64,000 nt of DNA from Phenylobacterium immobile (ATCC 35973) (GTDB taxonomy: Bacteria; Pseudomonadota; Alphaproteobacteria; Caulobacterales; Caulobacteraceae): NCBI RefSeq assembly GCF_001375595.1, contig NZ_CVJQ01000002.1, positions 186,001 to 250,000 on the forward strand, given 5' to 3'. Shown here piece by piece: positions 8,836 to 18,405 of the stretch. Position 1 is the stretch's first letter. Every line of letters begins with the position of its first letter. The position numbers were made by a program, and so were the translations under genes. The notes under the pieces were generated by a model. The model was not told the origin of the DNA and ran no database searches. It saw only the letters and a program-made list of their open reading frames with translations.

Positions 8836-9756
8836 ATGCAAACCCGTTCAGACAACATCGGCGAGACCGAATCGACCTTCGCCCCCGTGCCCACCTGGGA
8901 ACGTAGCGCCAAGCGCAACAAGTCCCTGTTCGGCGCTCGCAAGCCCGCGGCGACGCACACCCCGAGCGCCGTCGAAGCGCCCTTGAGCGAATCGTCGTTG
9001 AGCGAGTCGTCTCTGAGCGTTGAACCGCGCAGCTTTGCGCCGGCCGCGACCAAGACCATCGTCACTGAGCCCACTTACCGCTCCGTCACGCCACGCACAG
9101 TGACAAGCATCGATGAAAGCCCTGCGCCGGTCGTGGACGCCCGGGATTAGGACACGCGCGGCCTGACCGGCGGAGACACCTTCGCCGCCGCCCCGATTTA
9201 CGCCTCGCAACCACGCAAGACGGCTAGCGCCCGCAAGGGCGGCGTCTCCGGCATGGCCATCGCCGCCGGCGTGGCTGCGGTCGGTGTGATCGCCGCCGGG
9301 GCCTGGTACGCCAGCCAACCGCGTGGCGCGGTCGAGACCATTACACCCAGCACGCCCGTCCAGACGGCGTCAATGACCGCGCCCGCCGCCCAGCCGGCGG
9401 CCCCCCTCGTTGCCCCCGTCGAGACCGCGCAGGCGCCGCTTGCCGCCACAGTCGCCCAACCGGTCCGCGTGGCCCGCGCCGCTCCGACGCGCGCCGCCGC
9501 CACGAGCGCTGACGAGATGGGCATGAGCGCCAGCGCCACCCTGCCGGCGAGCCCGATCCCGTACGGAGAGATTCCGCAGGTCTCAACCGGTGGGACAGTC
9601 GCGCCGGCGCCGGTCCCCGCCAGCACGACCGCAGCCATGACGCCGGCCGCGGCGGCCCCCGCCACCGTCGCGCCGGCCCAGCCCACTCCAGTCAACCCGA
9701 CGCCCGAGGCGGCCAGCCAACCGGGCGCCGACATGACCAGCAACCCGACGCCGTAA
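8836..9756 (+). pseudogene. Ala/Pro-rich single-pass membrane protein interrupted by an in-frame TAG
   Basis: One continuous reading frame of 307 codons with a single amber stop at 9148-9150. The first half (104 residues from the ATG at 8836, preceded by AGGGAGA) is Ser/Glu/Ala-rich and holds a short tandem repeat (L-S-E-S-S at 8983-9021). After the TAG the frame continues without other stops through 34 residues (DTRGLTGGDTF ... KGGVSG), a transmembrane helix (MAIAAGVAAVGVIAAGAWYA, ATG at 9253) and a 140-residue Ala/Pro/Thr-rich tail. The halves read as one cytoplasmic-head, periplasmic-tail protein broken by a nonsense mutation or a base-call error. Re-initiation at 9253 is possible but its upstream sequence is a poor ribosome site. 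Function is not recognised. Confidence 0.7.
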
Positions 9757-9784
9757 GCGCCACGCGATCTGTCAAAAGCGAGAA

Positions 9785-9810
9785 GGGCGGCCAGCTTGGC
9801 CGTCCTTTTT
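9785..9810 (+). terminator. Rho-independent terminator
   Basis: GGGCGGCCA (9785-9793) pairs with TGGCCGTCC (9797-9805) around a GCT loop, with one G-T pair, followed directly by TTTTT. It sits 29 bp after the end of the amber-interrupted frame. Confidence 0.85.
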
Positions 9811-9921
9811 CGTTTCGCCGGCGCCCGATTTCTGCGATGGGGCGCTCCTCACATCGCAGCGCGTTGGGCGGAAGGGTTATGTCCGCCGCCTTCGCTCAGT
9901 CTTCCGTTGGGGGCGTCCGGC

Positions 9922-10128
9922 ATGTTCAAACTGTCTTCCCAGACCGTGTCAGAATGGGGCAGCGCCTGCCTCGTCTTCATCTGCGGCGCCGTCGCGGGCC
10001 GTCACGCCGCCGACGGCATGAACCTGATCCAGTGGGCCGGCGCCATCGCCGCGGTCCTGGGATCGGTAACCGTCGCCGTCGCGGTTCGCGTCTGGCCGGA
10101 TCAGGCCGCCCACGCCCGCGACGATTAA
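9922..10128 (+). CDS. small two-helix membrane protein
   Basis: A 68-residue protein from the ATG at 9922 (MFKLSSQTVSEWGSACLV). An upstream in-frame start near 9796 is rejected because it lies inside a terminator. Hydrophobic segments at about 14-26 and 38-57 suggest one or two membrane helices, with a short charged C-terminus. No family was recognised, and the Shine-Dalgarno is weak (GGGGGCG). It converges with thiC 22 bp downstream. The call as a gene rests on regular GC3-rich codon use and the hydrophobic pattern. Confidence 0.55.
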   Translation: MFKLSSQTVSEWGSACLVFICGAVAGRHAADGMNLIQWAGAIAAVLGSVTVAVAVRVWPDQAAHARDD

Positions 10129-10150
10129 GGTCGCGGGCGGGGCGGGCCGA

Positions 10151-12193
<2,043 letters not shown>

Positions 12194-12215
12194 CTAGGCT
12201 AAAACCGCGCCTGGA

Positions 12216-13064
12216 TCAAAGGCTGCCGGACGCGAACGTATCGCAGGCCGCGGGATCGCCGTTCTCCACGCCCCGACGAAACCAACGCATGCGTTGCGCG
12301 GAGGAGCCGTGGGTGAAACTGTCGGGCGCGACGCGGCCCTGCGCCTGCTGCTGCAGCCGGTCGTCGCCGACGGCCGCCGCAGCGCGGAGCCCGTCCTCGA
12401 CGTCGGCCGGCGCCAGCGCCACCTGGCCGCCCGAGACCTGGGGCGCGCGGGCCACCCAAACGCCGGCGTAACAGTCGGCTTGCAACTCCAGGCGGACGGA
12501 TCCGGACTCCGCGCCCTGTCTGCCGAGGCGCTGCGCCTGTTCATCGGCGCCCAGCAGATGCTGCACGTGGTGACCTATCTCATGGGCGATGACATAGGCG
12601 CGCGCCGCCTCGCCACCCGCCCCGAGCTTGGTCTCCAGGTCCTGCCAGAAGGCGAGGTCCAGGTAGACCTTCTGGTCGCTCGGGCAATAGAAGGGGCCCA
12701 TGGCCGACTGGCCGAGGCCGCAACCGGTGCCGGTCGACTGGTCGTACAGCACCACCGCCGCCGGCGACTGGTATTGCTGGCCGGCCTGCTTGAAGACGCC
12801 GGACCAGACATCGTCCACCGAGGTCGAGATCACGTCGACGAAGCGGCCCGCCTCGTCGGCCGGCCCCCCACGCACGCCTTCCTGTTGCTGGGCCTGACCG
12901 CCGCCGTTGACGACGCTCATGGTCGTCGACGGATCGATGCCGAAAACGAAATAGCCAATCAGCGCCAAGACCACCCCGCCGGCGCCAAGCCCGCCGACGC
13001 CGACCGGCCCCAGGCCGCGCCGATCCTCCACATTTCCGGAACCCCTACCGCCGCTCCAGCGCAT
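12216..13064 (-). CDS. neutral zinc metallopeptidase (YpfJ / COG2321 family)
   Basis: A 282-residue protein with a Gly/Arg-rich N-terminus, one membrane helix at about 24-44 and an extracytoplasmic domain. The zinc-binding HEIGHH at 161-166, followed by QHLLG and the downstream ELQADCYAG segment (glutamate ligand), define the family. The YLDLAFWQDLETKLGA and CPSDQKVYLD blocks are also characteristic. The ATG at 13064 is preceded by AGGAGA. The substrate is unknown and homologues are often annotated as putative neutral zinc metallopeptidases. It lies upstream of the riboswitch region but is transcribed toward it. Confidence 0.9.
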   Translation of the reverse strand: MRWSGGRGSGNVEDRRGLGPVGVGGLGAGGVVLALIGYFVFGIDPSTTMSVVNGGGQAQQQEGVRGGPADEAGRFVDVISTSVDDVWSGVFKQAGQQYQSPAAVVLYDQSTGTGCGLGQSAMGPFYCPSDQKVYLDLAFWQDLETKLGAGGEAARAYVIAHEIGHHVQHLLGADEQAQRLGRQGAESGSVRLELQADCYAGVWVARAPQVSGGQVALAPADVEDGLRAAAAVGDDRLQQQAQGRVAPDSFTHGSSAQRMRWFRRGVENGDPAACDTFASGSL

Positions 13065-13125
13065 TGCTCGTTCTCCTGTCCGCAGACCTGAACCATAACG
13101 CCGCCGCGCGCGAGACGCTCCGGGC

Positions 13126-13500
13126 CTACCGACGCGCGCGCGTCACGGCCTCCACCCGAGCCCTTGAGGCCGCCAGCGCAGCGTCAGGTATGGCGATCAT
13201 GCCCGACGCCGGCTGAAGCGGCGCGCTGGCGGCCAGCGGCGAACCCTGAATTGATGGCCATTGCATTAGGTTGACCGCATCATCAGCCCGCCGGCGCGTC
13301 TCCAGCGCCATCATCTCATTCTGTCGCAGGATGTCGCGCTGCTCGAGTTGCGACTGCTGCGCCCGCAGCACGTCGAGCTCGATCTGCGCTGCGCCGCCCT
13401 GCGCGCCGGCTTCACCGGAAAGCGCCAGGAACATGGCGAGGCAGATCAGCAACGATTTCTTACAGACCATGTCCGCCACAACCGCCCGGCCCGGCTTCAT
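13126..13500 (-). CDS. small secreted coiled-coil protein
   Basis: A predicted 124-residue protein. Residues 11-34 read as a signal peptide (MVCKKSLLICLAMFLALSGE, AGAQ cleavage), so the start could instead be the internal ATG at 13470. The mature region 38-75 is Gln/Leu/Arg-rich with heptad-like spacing (LRAQQSQLEQRDILRQNEM), followed by a Pro/Ala tail. No family was recognised. Neither candidate start has a strong Shine-Dalgarno. The IS element begins 18 bp upstream of the first candidate start, so insertion may have displaced the original promoter. Confidence 0.55.
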   Translation of the reverse strand: MKPGRAVVADMVCKKSLLICLAMFLALSGEAGAQGGAAQIELDVLRAQQSQLEQRDILRQNEMMALETRRRADDAVNLMQWPSIQGSPLAASAPLQPASGMIAIPDAALAASRARVEAVTRARR

Positions 13501-13511
13501 GCCGCGCGCGA

Positions 13512-13517
13512 TCTAGG
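13512..13517. repeat. left target-site duplication of the IS element (TCTAGG)
   Basis: TCTAGG at 13512-13517 abuts the left inverted repeat, and the identical TCTAGG at 14538-14543 abuts the right one. Exact 6-bp duplication at both ends defines the insertion boundaries. TSD length is within the range seen for IS481-family elements. Confidence 0.9.
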
Positions 13518-14451
13518 TGTCGTTTCCAAGAAGGTTGTTCACCCTTGTCCAGGGTGAGAGTCCGCCGATGCCGGCGTGAGGTCGGCTGAGGTTGTAGGCG
13601 TCGATCCAGGGTCCGATGGCTTGGGCGCGTTCAGCCGATGAGCTGTAGGGCTTGGCGTAGGCCCACTCCCTGAGGCTGGTCTGGATGAAGCGCTCGGCCT
13701 TGCCGTTGGTCCTGGGCGTGTACGGCCGGGTGCGGACGTGGCGGGCGCCGGCGGCCTGCAGGGCGTTGGCGAAGAGCTTGGAACGGTAGGCCGAGCCGTT
13801 GTCGGTCATCACCCGCTCGACGCGGACGCCGCAACGGCCGAGCCAGGCCAGGGCGCGTTCGAGGAAGCCGGTGGTGTCGAGTTGGCCTTCCGAAGACAGG
13901 ATCTCGGTGTAGGCCAGGCGCGAAGCGTCATCGACGCAGACGTGCAGGAAGTCCCAGCCAGCGCGGCGCGAGCGGCCGAGCTGGCGGTCGCCGGTGACGC
14001 GGTGGCCGGCGACGTCGAAGCGGCCGAGCTTCTTGATATCCAGATGGATCATCGCGCCCGGTCGGCTGTGCTCGTAGCGGATCACCGGCGGCTTCGGATC
14101 GAGCGCGGCCAGCTTGCCCAGCCCCTGCCGGCGCAGGATAGCCCCCACCGTCGAGCGGGCCATGCCCAGCGTCCGGGCGATCGCCGGACCGGTCATCCGC
14201 TGACGCCGCAGTTGCTCGATCTCAGCCACACGAGCCGCAGCCACCTTGCGCGGACATCGTCGCGGCGCCGAGCTGCGGTCGTGATGCCTTCGCTCGCCGC
14301 CGCGACGATGCCGGGCGATCCATTTGCGCGCTGTCCGCAGCGACACCCCTGCCGCCTCCGCCGCCGCCTTCGCCGTCCAGCCTTGCGACACGCGCCGCGC
14401 CAGCAGCGCTCGACCCCCAGGCGTCAGACGGGCATTCTGGTGGACGTTCAT
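13513..14451 (-). CDS. IS481-family transposase
   Basis: A 312-residue DDE transposase. The N-terminal third has two helix-turn-helix segments (TAKAAAEAAGVSLRTARKWI and MTGPAIARTLGMARSTV). The integrase core carries the catalytic triad: Asp in MIHLDIKKLGRF, Asp in VMTDNGSAYRS and Glu in RTNGKAERFI. Translation runs through the left inverted repeat, and the final Thr and the TAG stop use bases of the target duplication (13513-13517), so the host site supplies the stop codon. The start ATG lies 86 bp inside the right end. The gene looks functional. Confidence 0.95.
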   Translation of the reverse strand: MNVHQNARLTPGGRALLARRVSQGWTAKAAAEAAGVSLRTARKWIARHRRGGERRHHDRSSAPRRCPRKVAAARVAEIEQLRRQRMTGPAIARTLGMARSTVGAILRRQGLGKLAALDPKPPVIRYEHSRPGAMIHLDIKKLGRFDVAGHRVTGDRQLGRSRRAGWDFLHVCVDDASRLAYTEILSSEGQLDTTGFLERALAWLGRCGVRVERVMTDNGSAYRSKLFANALQAAGARHVRTRPYTPRTNGKAERFIQTSLREWAYAKPYSSSAERAQAIGPWIDAYNLSRPHAGIGGLSPWTRVNNLLGNDT

Positions 14452-14537
14452 CCGGGACCTTCCGGGTTAGGAGTTGGAGCTTTGCAACCCCAGCCTCTCA
14501 GCCCTGTCCCGGGTGAACAACCTTCATAGCTTCGACA
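13518..14537 (-). mobile_element. complete IS481-family insertion sequence, 1,020 bp
   Basis: The element is bounded by imperfect inverted repeats of about 43 bp. Both ends start TGTCG, then seven unlike bases, then the identical 15-mer GAAGGTTGTTCACCC, then a partly matched segment ending TGAGAG. It contains one transposase gene on the minus strand and is flanked by 6-bp direct repeats. The intact ends, intact transposase and exact duplications suggest a fairly recent insertion. The insertion point is the stop codon of the HxlR-family gene, which keeps a stop because the duplication contains TAG on its strand. Confidence 0.93.
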
Positions 14538-14543
14538 TCTAGG
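14538..14543. repeat. right target-site duplication of the IS element (TCTAGG)
   Basis: This is the second copy of the 6-bp target. It also contains the TAG stop codon (14539-14541, minus strand) of the HxlR-family regulator gene. Confidence 0.9.
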
Positions 14544-14931
14544 CCGCCCGTTTCTCGCCCGCGGCGTCAGCCTCGCTGTCATAGGCGGTGCGCGAGGCTA
14601 TGACCTCGTCGATATGTGCGCCGGCCCAGTCGGCGATGCCGCGAAGCGGGATGACAAGGGTGCGGCCCAGGGGGGTCAGGTCGTAGTCCACGCGCGGCGG
14701 AATCGTTGGGTAAACAGTGCGCCGGACTAGGCCGTCGCGCTCGAGCCCGCGCAGAGTGAGGGTGAGCATGCGTTGCGACACCCCGCCGATCCGGCGCTTG
14801 AGTTCATTGAAACGCATCGTACGATGGGCCAAAGAGCCAATGACGAAGACGCTCCATTTATCTCCGATGCGCGCGAGGATCTGGCCCGTAATCTTGCAAT
14901 CGCCGCTGATACCCAGTTCGGTCGGTTCCAA
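14539..14931 (-). CDS. HxlR-family winged-helix transcriptional regulator
   Basis: A 130-residue protein with the HxlR signature: CKITGQILARIGDKWSVFVIGSL, then MRFNELKRRIGGVSQRMLTLTLRGLERDGLVRR (recognition helix and wing) and VDYDLTPLGRTL. The start is a TTG at 14931 with an excellent AAGGAGG 7 nt upstream. HxlR proteins often sense electrophiles or aromatic aldehydes and regulate a divergent gene; here the divergent gene is the extradiol dioxygenase at 15037. Its ribosome-binding segment is part of a 17-bp motif repeated at 16168. The IS element inserted at its stop codon leaves the protein intact. Confidence 0.9.
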   Translation of the reverse strand: MEPTELGISGDCKITGQILARIGDKWSVFVIGSLAHRTMRFNELKRRIGGVSQRMLTLTLRGLERDGLVRRTVYPTIPPRVDYDLTPLGRTLVIPLRGIADWAGAHIDEVIASRTAYDSEADAAGEKRAA

Positions 14932-14948
14932 AATTGTGCCTCCTTGCG
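14932..14948. promoter_or_regulatory. candidate HxlR operator, copy 1
   Basis: AATTGTGCCTCCTTGCG overlaps the HxlR Shine-Dalgarno and lies in the divergent promoter region before the dioxygenase. A copy with one mismatch is found at 16168-16184 before the Gfo/Idh gene. Regulator assignment is inferred from position. Confidence 0.4.
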
Positions 14949-15036
14949 ACTTCGCCCAGACTATATAAGAGCTTTAGTTCTGAATTGAAACCGAGCAGGT
15001 CCCGGAGTGGGCCGCTTCATTGAGGAAGGCGCTACC

Positions 15037-16023
15037 ATGGGTTACGTGAGAAGCAATTCGGCCGACCGGGCGTCTGTGACGCAGCTTGGCTATGTGGGTT
15101 TCGGTGTCTCGGACATGGCGGCCTGGCGCGATTTCGCCGGCAACCTGCTGGGTCTCCAGGAAGTGGGCGAAGCTGAGGACGGCTCGGTTTTCCTCCGTCA
15201 CGACGGCTATCATCGCCGTATCGAGCTGCGCCCCACGGGCGAGGACGATCTGGTCTTCTCGGGCTGGGAAGTGAAGGACCTGGAGTCGCTCGCCCAGATG
15301 GCCGACCAGATCCGCGCCTATGGCATTGAAGTCACGCAGGGCACGGCCGAAGAGTGCGCCCGTCGCATGGTCGTGGGCCTCATCAAGTTCACGGATCCGG
15401 ACGGCCTCCCCGTCGAGATCTATTGCGGCGCCTTCGTCGATCACAAGCCCTTCGTCTCGCCCCGCGGCGTGCGCGGTTTCAACGCCGACAGCATGGGCCT
15501 GGGCCACATCCTGGTGCAGGTCGCCAACGTTGAAGAGTACGTCCGCTTCTACACTGAAGTGCTGGGCGCGAAGCTCTCGGACTACATCCAGTTCAACCCG
15601 CAGGTCCGGGCCACGTTCATGCACGTGAACCCGCGCCACCACTCCCTGGCCGTCGTGCCCCGGCGTCCGGCGGTTGAGGGCGAGCCTGCGCCCAAGCGCC
15701 TGAACCACTTCATGCTTGAAGTGAAGGATCTGGACGATGTCGGCCTGGGCCTCGGTCTGTTCCAACAGCGCGGCATCCCGACGGGCGCCATCGGTCGTCA
15801 CACCAACGACAAGATGACCTCGTTCTACGGCAACACGCCTTCGGGCTTCAACGTCGAGTACGGCTTCGGCGGCCTGCAAATCCTCGACGAGGACAAGTGG
15901 GAAGTGGTTCAACACCGGGCCGCTTCGATCTGGGGTCACGGCATGGTCCAAGCCCGTCCGGCGCCCGCTGCGCCGCAGGCGATGGCCTCGGCCAACGCCG
16001 CGCCGGCCAAGCAACCGGCGTAA
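15037..16023 (+). CDS. type I extradiol (VOC) ring-cleavage dioxygenase, BphC-like
   Basis: A 328-residue two-domain vicinal-oxygen-chelate protein; the ATG at 15037 follows GAGGAAGG. In the C-terminal domain the iron ligands are present: His157 (GLGHILVQV), His224 (LNHFMLEV) and Glu274 (FNVEYGFGG), together with second-sphere residues matching His195, His241 and Tyr250 of BphC (NPRHHSLAV, GRHTNDKMTSFYG). It should therefore be an active Fe(II) enzyme cleaving a catecholic ring next to a hydroxyl. The Ala/Pro-rich tail after residue 305 is unusual. It is transcribed divergently from hxlR and followed by a strong terminator. Confidence 0.9.
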   Translation: MGYVRSNSADRASVTQLGYVGFGVSDMAAWRDFAGNLLGLQEVGEAEDGSVFLRHDGYHRRIELRPTGEDDLVFSGWEVKDLESLAQMADQIRAYGIEVTQGTAEECARRMVVGLIKFTDPDGLPVEIYCGAFVDHKPFVSPRGVRGFNADSMGLGHILVQVANVEEYVRFYTEVLGAKLSDYIQFNPQVRATFMHVNPRHHSLAVVPRRPAVEGEPAPKRLNHFMLEVKDLDDVGLGLGLFQQRGIPTGAIGRHTNDKMTSFYGNTPSGFNVEYGFGGLQILDEDKWEVVQHRAASIWGHGMVQARPAPAAPQAMASANAAPAKQPA

Positions 16024-16035
16024 GCCAATCGACAA

Positions 16036-16098
16036 GGGAAGCCGGCAGTCCGGCTTCCCGGCACAGAGAAGCGGGCCGCTCACGCGGCCCGCTTTTTT
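16036..16098 (+). terminator. double hairpin terminator after the dioxygenase gene
   Basis: Two perfect stems occur: GGGAAGCCGG (16036-16045) with CCGGCTTCCC (16050-16059), and AAGCGGGCCGC (16069-16079) with GCGGCCCGCTT (16084-16094). The second runs into six T residues and is the likely terminator. The first may be a 3'-end stabiliser. Confidence 0.85.
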
Positions 16099-16167
16099 GT
16101 TGCGCGAGACACATCGTCGGGCGGGCCCATTGGCGTGCTCGGGCCAGCGCCTTGTCACTAGTTACGC

Positions 16168-16184
16168 AATTGTGCCTTCTTGCG
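16168..16184. promoter_or_regulatory. candidate HxlR operator, copy 2
   Basis: AATTGTGCCTTCTTGCG matches the 14932-14948 copy at 16 of 17 positions and sits 80 bp before the Gfo/Idh start. Here it is preceded by CGC, giving CGCAA-N10-TTGCG symmetry. Confidence 0.4.
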
Positions 16185-16263
16185 GGGCCGCAGTATTCAT
16201 TATAGCTCCAGTACCCGTTTAGAACCAAGGGGCCGAGCAGCGCCCCGGGCAGAGGAGGAAACG

Positions 16264-17352
16264 ATGAGTGAAAAATTGAAACTTGGCGTCGTGGGTTTAG
16301 GAGTGGGGGTCACGGGACACATTCCGGCTGCACGTCTCGAGGGATTCGAGGTTGTCGCTCTGGCGGCGCGCACAGCTGACAAACTCACCGAAGCGGCGGA
16401 CCGCTTAGGAGTGGAGGGTCGCTATACCGATTTCGAAGCGCTCCTGGCCCACCCGGGCCTGGACGCCGTCGCCATCACGACCCCGCCGGCGCCACATCAC
16501 GACATGGTTCTGAAAGCCCTCGACGCCGGCTTGCATGTGATGCTGGAGAAGCCCTTCGCCCTCAACACGGCTGAAGCGACGGAAATGCGGGCGCGCGCAG
16601 CGGCGAGTGGCCGCACGGCGATGATCGCTCACGCCTTTCGCCATGCGCCCGCTCGTGCCTACGTCAAATCCCTGATCGACGAAGGCTATATCGGGACCTT
16701 GCAGGGCATCTCCATGACCTTCTTCGTCGGTCCAAAAGAGCCTCCGCTTCCGGCGCCGGCACGGAGCCACTGGCGCCTTGGCATGAAGACCGGCGGCGGC
16801 TTCTCGACGGGCCAGATGTCAACGTTCTTCGACAGCATCATCGATTGGTTCGGCCCGGTGAAGGCGATCAACGGCCGCACGATCGCACCGAAGCCGGGTG
16901 CGCTCCAGGCTGATGGCAGCGCTCTGGACGGCGACAGCGGCGTCACAGCCACTTTCGAGCTGGCGAACGGCGCCTGGGGCGCCATTTCGGCCTCGAGCGC
17001 ATCACCCTTCGGCCCCGGCGGCAGGATCAACATCCTGGGTAGTGAAGGCGCTCTGGAAATCGTTCAGCCCATCCTCGTGGCCAGCGATGCCGAGACGGTG
17101 TCCGGGGGCAGGTTCGCCGATGGCCCTCAGATCAGGCCGCTCGAGATCCCGCCCGCCTTCATCCTGCCGACTCTTGAAAACGATCCGAAGCCGGCGATCT
17201 ACCGCGCCTATAGGAAGCTCTATCTCGATTTCTCTGCGGGCATAGGCGCTGGAACCTCTCCGGCCCCGAACTTCGATGACGCCTATCAGCTTCAGCGTAT
17301 TTCGGATGCTCTGCACGAATCCAACGCCACTGGCGCCTGGGTGAACGTCTAG
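16264..17352 (+). CDS. Gfo/Idh/MocA-family NAD(P)-dependent oxidoreductase
   Basis: A 362-residue protein starting at an ATG after GAGGAGGAAACG. The Rossmann opening GVVGLGVGVTGHIPAARL and the EKPFALN motif (nicotinamide-proximal Lys-Pro) are those of the Gfo/Idh/MocA family, followed by the alpha/beta C-terminal domain. Members oxidise sugars or inositols, and a subset acts on dihydrodiols. Next to an extradiol dioxygenase and oxygenase subunits, a dihydrodiol or related diol is a reasonable but unproven substrate. It sits alone between two terminators, with a possible shared HxlR site upstream. Confidence 0.88.
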   Translation: MSEKLKLGVVGLGVGVTGHIPAARLEGFEVVALAARTADKLTEAADRLGVEGRYTDFEALLAHPGLDAVAITTPPAPHHDMVLKALDAGLHVMLEKPFALNTAEATEMRARAAASGRTAMIAHAFRHAPARAYVKSLIDEGYIGTLQGISMTFFVGPKEPPLPAPARSHWRLGMKTGGGFSTGQMSTFFDSIIDWFGPVKAINGRTIAPKPGALQADGSALDGDSGVTATFELANGAWGAISASSASPFGPGGRINILGSEGALEIVQPILVASDAETVSGGRFADGPQIRPLEIPPAFILPTLENDPKPAIYRAYRKLYLDFSAGIGAGTSPAPNFDDAYQLQRISDALHESNATGAWVNV

Positions 17353-17365
17353 GCCCGACCGAAAG

Positions 17366-17394
17366 GCCCGCCGACCTGTTTCAGGTCGGCGGGC
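17366..17394. terminator. perfect 13-bp hairpin between convergent genes
   Basis: GCCCGCCGACCTG (17366-17378) pairs with CAGGTCGGCGGGC (17382-17394) across a TTT loop. There is no T-tract on either side, so it may work as a Rho-assisted or bidirectional 3' end. Confidence 0.65.
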
Positions 17395-17419
17395 GCTACG
17401 TCATCCTACGGACGCTGGA

Positions 17420-18385
17420 TCAGACCTTGCTGATCTCGTTCAAGGTCGCCAGCACGGCCGGATCAAGGTCCAAGTCAGCCGCGCCAATATTGGCTTCCAG
17501 CTGGGCCATGTCCTCAGGACCGATCACCGCGCTCGCCACAGCCGGCTGAGCGATCAACCAGGCCAGCGCCAAGTGTGGACTGGAAATGCCGCACTCGGCC
17601 GACAAGGCTTCGACCTTTTTGGCGAGCTCGATCTGTCGTTCGTTAAAACCCGCGCCGCCCCAGCGCTGGGCGCCGGCGAAGGCGCGGCCGTCGGTGGCGG
17701 CGCCGGCGAACAAGCCGCCCGCCAGCGGGCTGAAGACCGTCAGCGACAGGCCGGCGGCCAGGACCGCGGGGATGACCTCGGCTTCGGGCGTGCGGAGCGC
17801 CAAGTTGTAGGGAATCTGGTTCGCCACGGGCGGCCGGGCGCCCATCTTGTCGGCTTTCCACAGCGCGTCCGTCAGACGCCACGCCGGATAGGTCGACAGC
17901 GCATAGTAACGGATTTTGCCCTGGCGGACGAGATCGTCAAAGGCCGCCACCGTCTCGTCGATCGGCGTCGTCACGTCCGGATGGTGAGCGTAGTAGATGT
18001 CGATATGGTCGGTGTCGAAGCGCTTCAAGCTGCGCTCGATCTGTTGGAAAATGTGACGGCGCGAGAGACCACGGTCGTTCACGCCCTCACCTACCGGTTC
18101 CATCACCTTCGAGGAGAGGATGATGTCATTGCGGCGACCCTTGATGGCCTTGCCGACGATCTCTTCAGAAGAGGCGCGATCCTTCGCGGCCGGCGCGCCA
18201 GGACGATCAAAATGGGGTTGGTTGCCGTAGCTGTTGGCCACGTCGATGTGGTTGATGCCGAACTCAAGGGCGCGGTCGATGAGCTTGAGCCCATCCTTCT
18301 CAAGGGGCGCGACGCCGAAGGTCGCAGTGCCCAGAGCGAGTGCGGAGACGCGAACGCCCGTACGGCCGAGTTGATTGTATTTCAT
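17420..18385 (-). CDS. aldo/keto reductase
   Basis: A 321-residue (beta/alpha)8 oxidoreductase; the ATG at 18385 follows AGGAGG. The catalytic tetrad positions are visible: Asp and Tyr in HIDVANSYG, Lys in ILSSKVME and His in IYYAHHPDV, so the enzyme looks active with NADPH. It is the last gene of a three-gene leftward operon (rhodanese-like, oxygenase alpha-like, AKR) with a 20-bp gap to the gene before. AKRs can reduce or rehydrogenate ring-derived carbonyls. The actual substrate is unknown. Confidence 0.9.
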   Translation of the reverse strand: MKYNQLGRTGVRVSALALGTATFGVAPLEKDGLKLIDRALEFGINHIDVANSYGNQPHFDRPGAPAAKDRASSEEIVGKAIKGRRNDIILSSKVMEPVGEGVNDRGLSRRHIFQQIERSLKRFDTDHIDIYYAHHPDVTTPIDETVAAFDDLVRQGKIRYYALSTYPAWRLTDALWKADKMGARPPVANQIPYNLALRTPEAEVIPAVLAAGLSLTVFSPLAGGLFAGAATDGRAFAGAQRWGGAGFNERQIELAKKVEALSAECGISSPHLALAWLIAQPAVASAVIGPEDMAQLEANIGAADLDLDPAVLATLNEISKV

Positions 18386-18405
18386 GGTCGTTGACCTCCT
18401 GGGCC

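Noticed and set aside
9796-9921. A longer N-terminus for the small membrane protein ending at 10128
   Set aside because: The upstream start lies within the hairpin of a terminator and the extra 42 residues are unlike the rest. The ATG at 9922 fits better.
14974-16158. A 394-codon open frame on the minus strand opposite the extradiol dioxygenase
   Set aside because: The dioxygenase has intact iron ligands, a Shine-Dalgarno and a terminator on the plus strand. The antisense translation has no family pattern.
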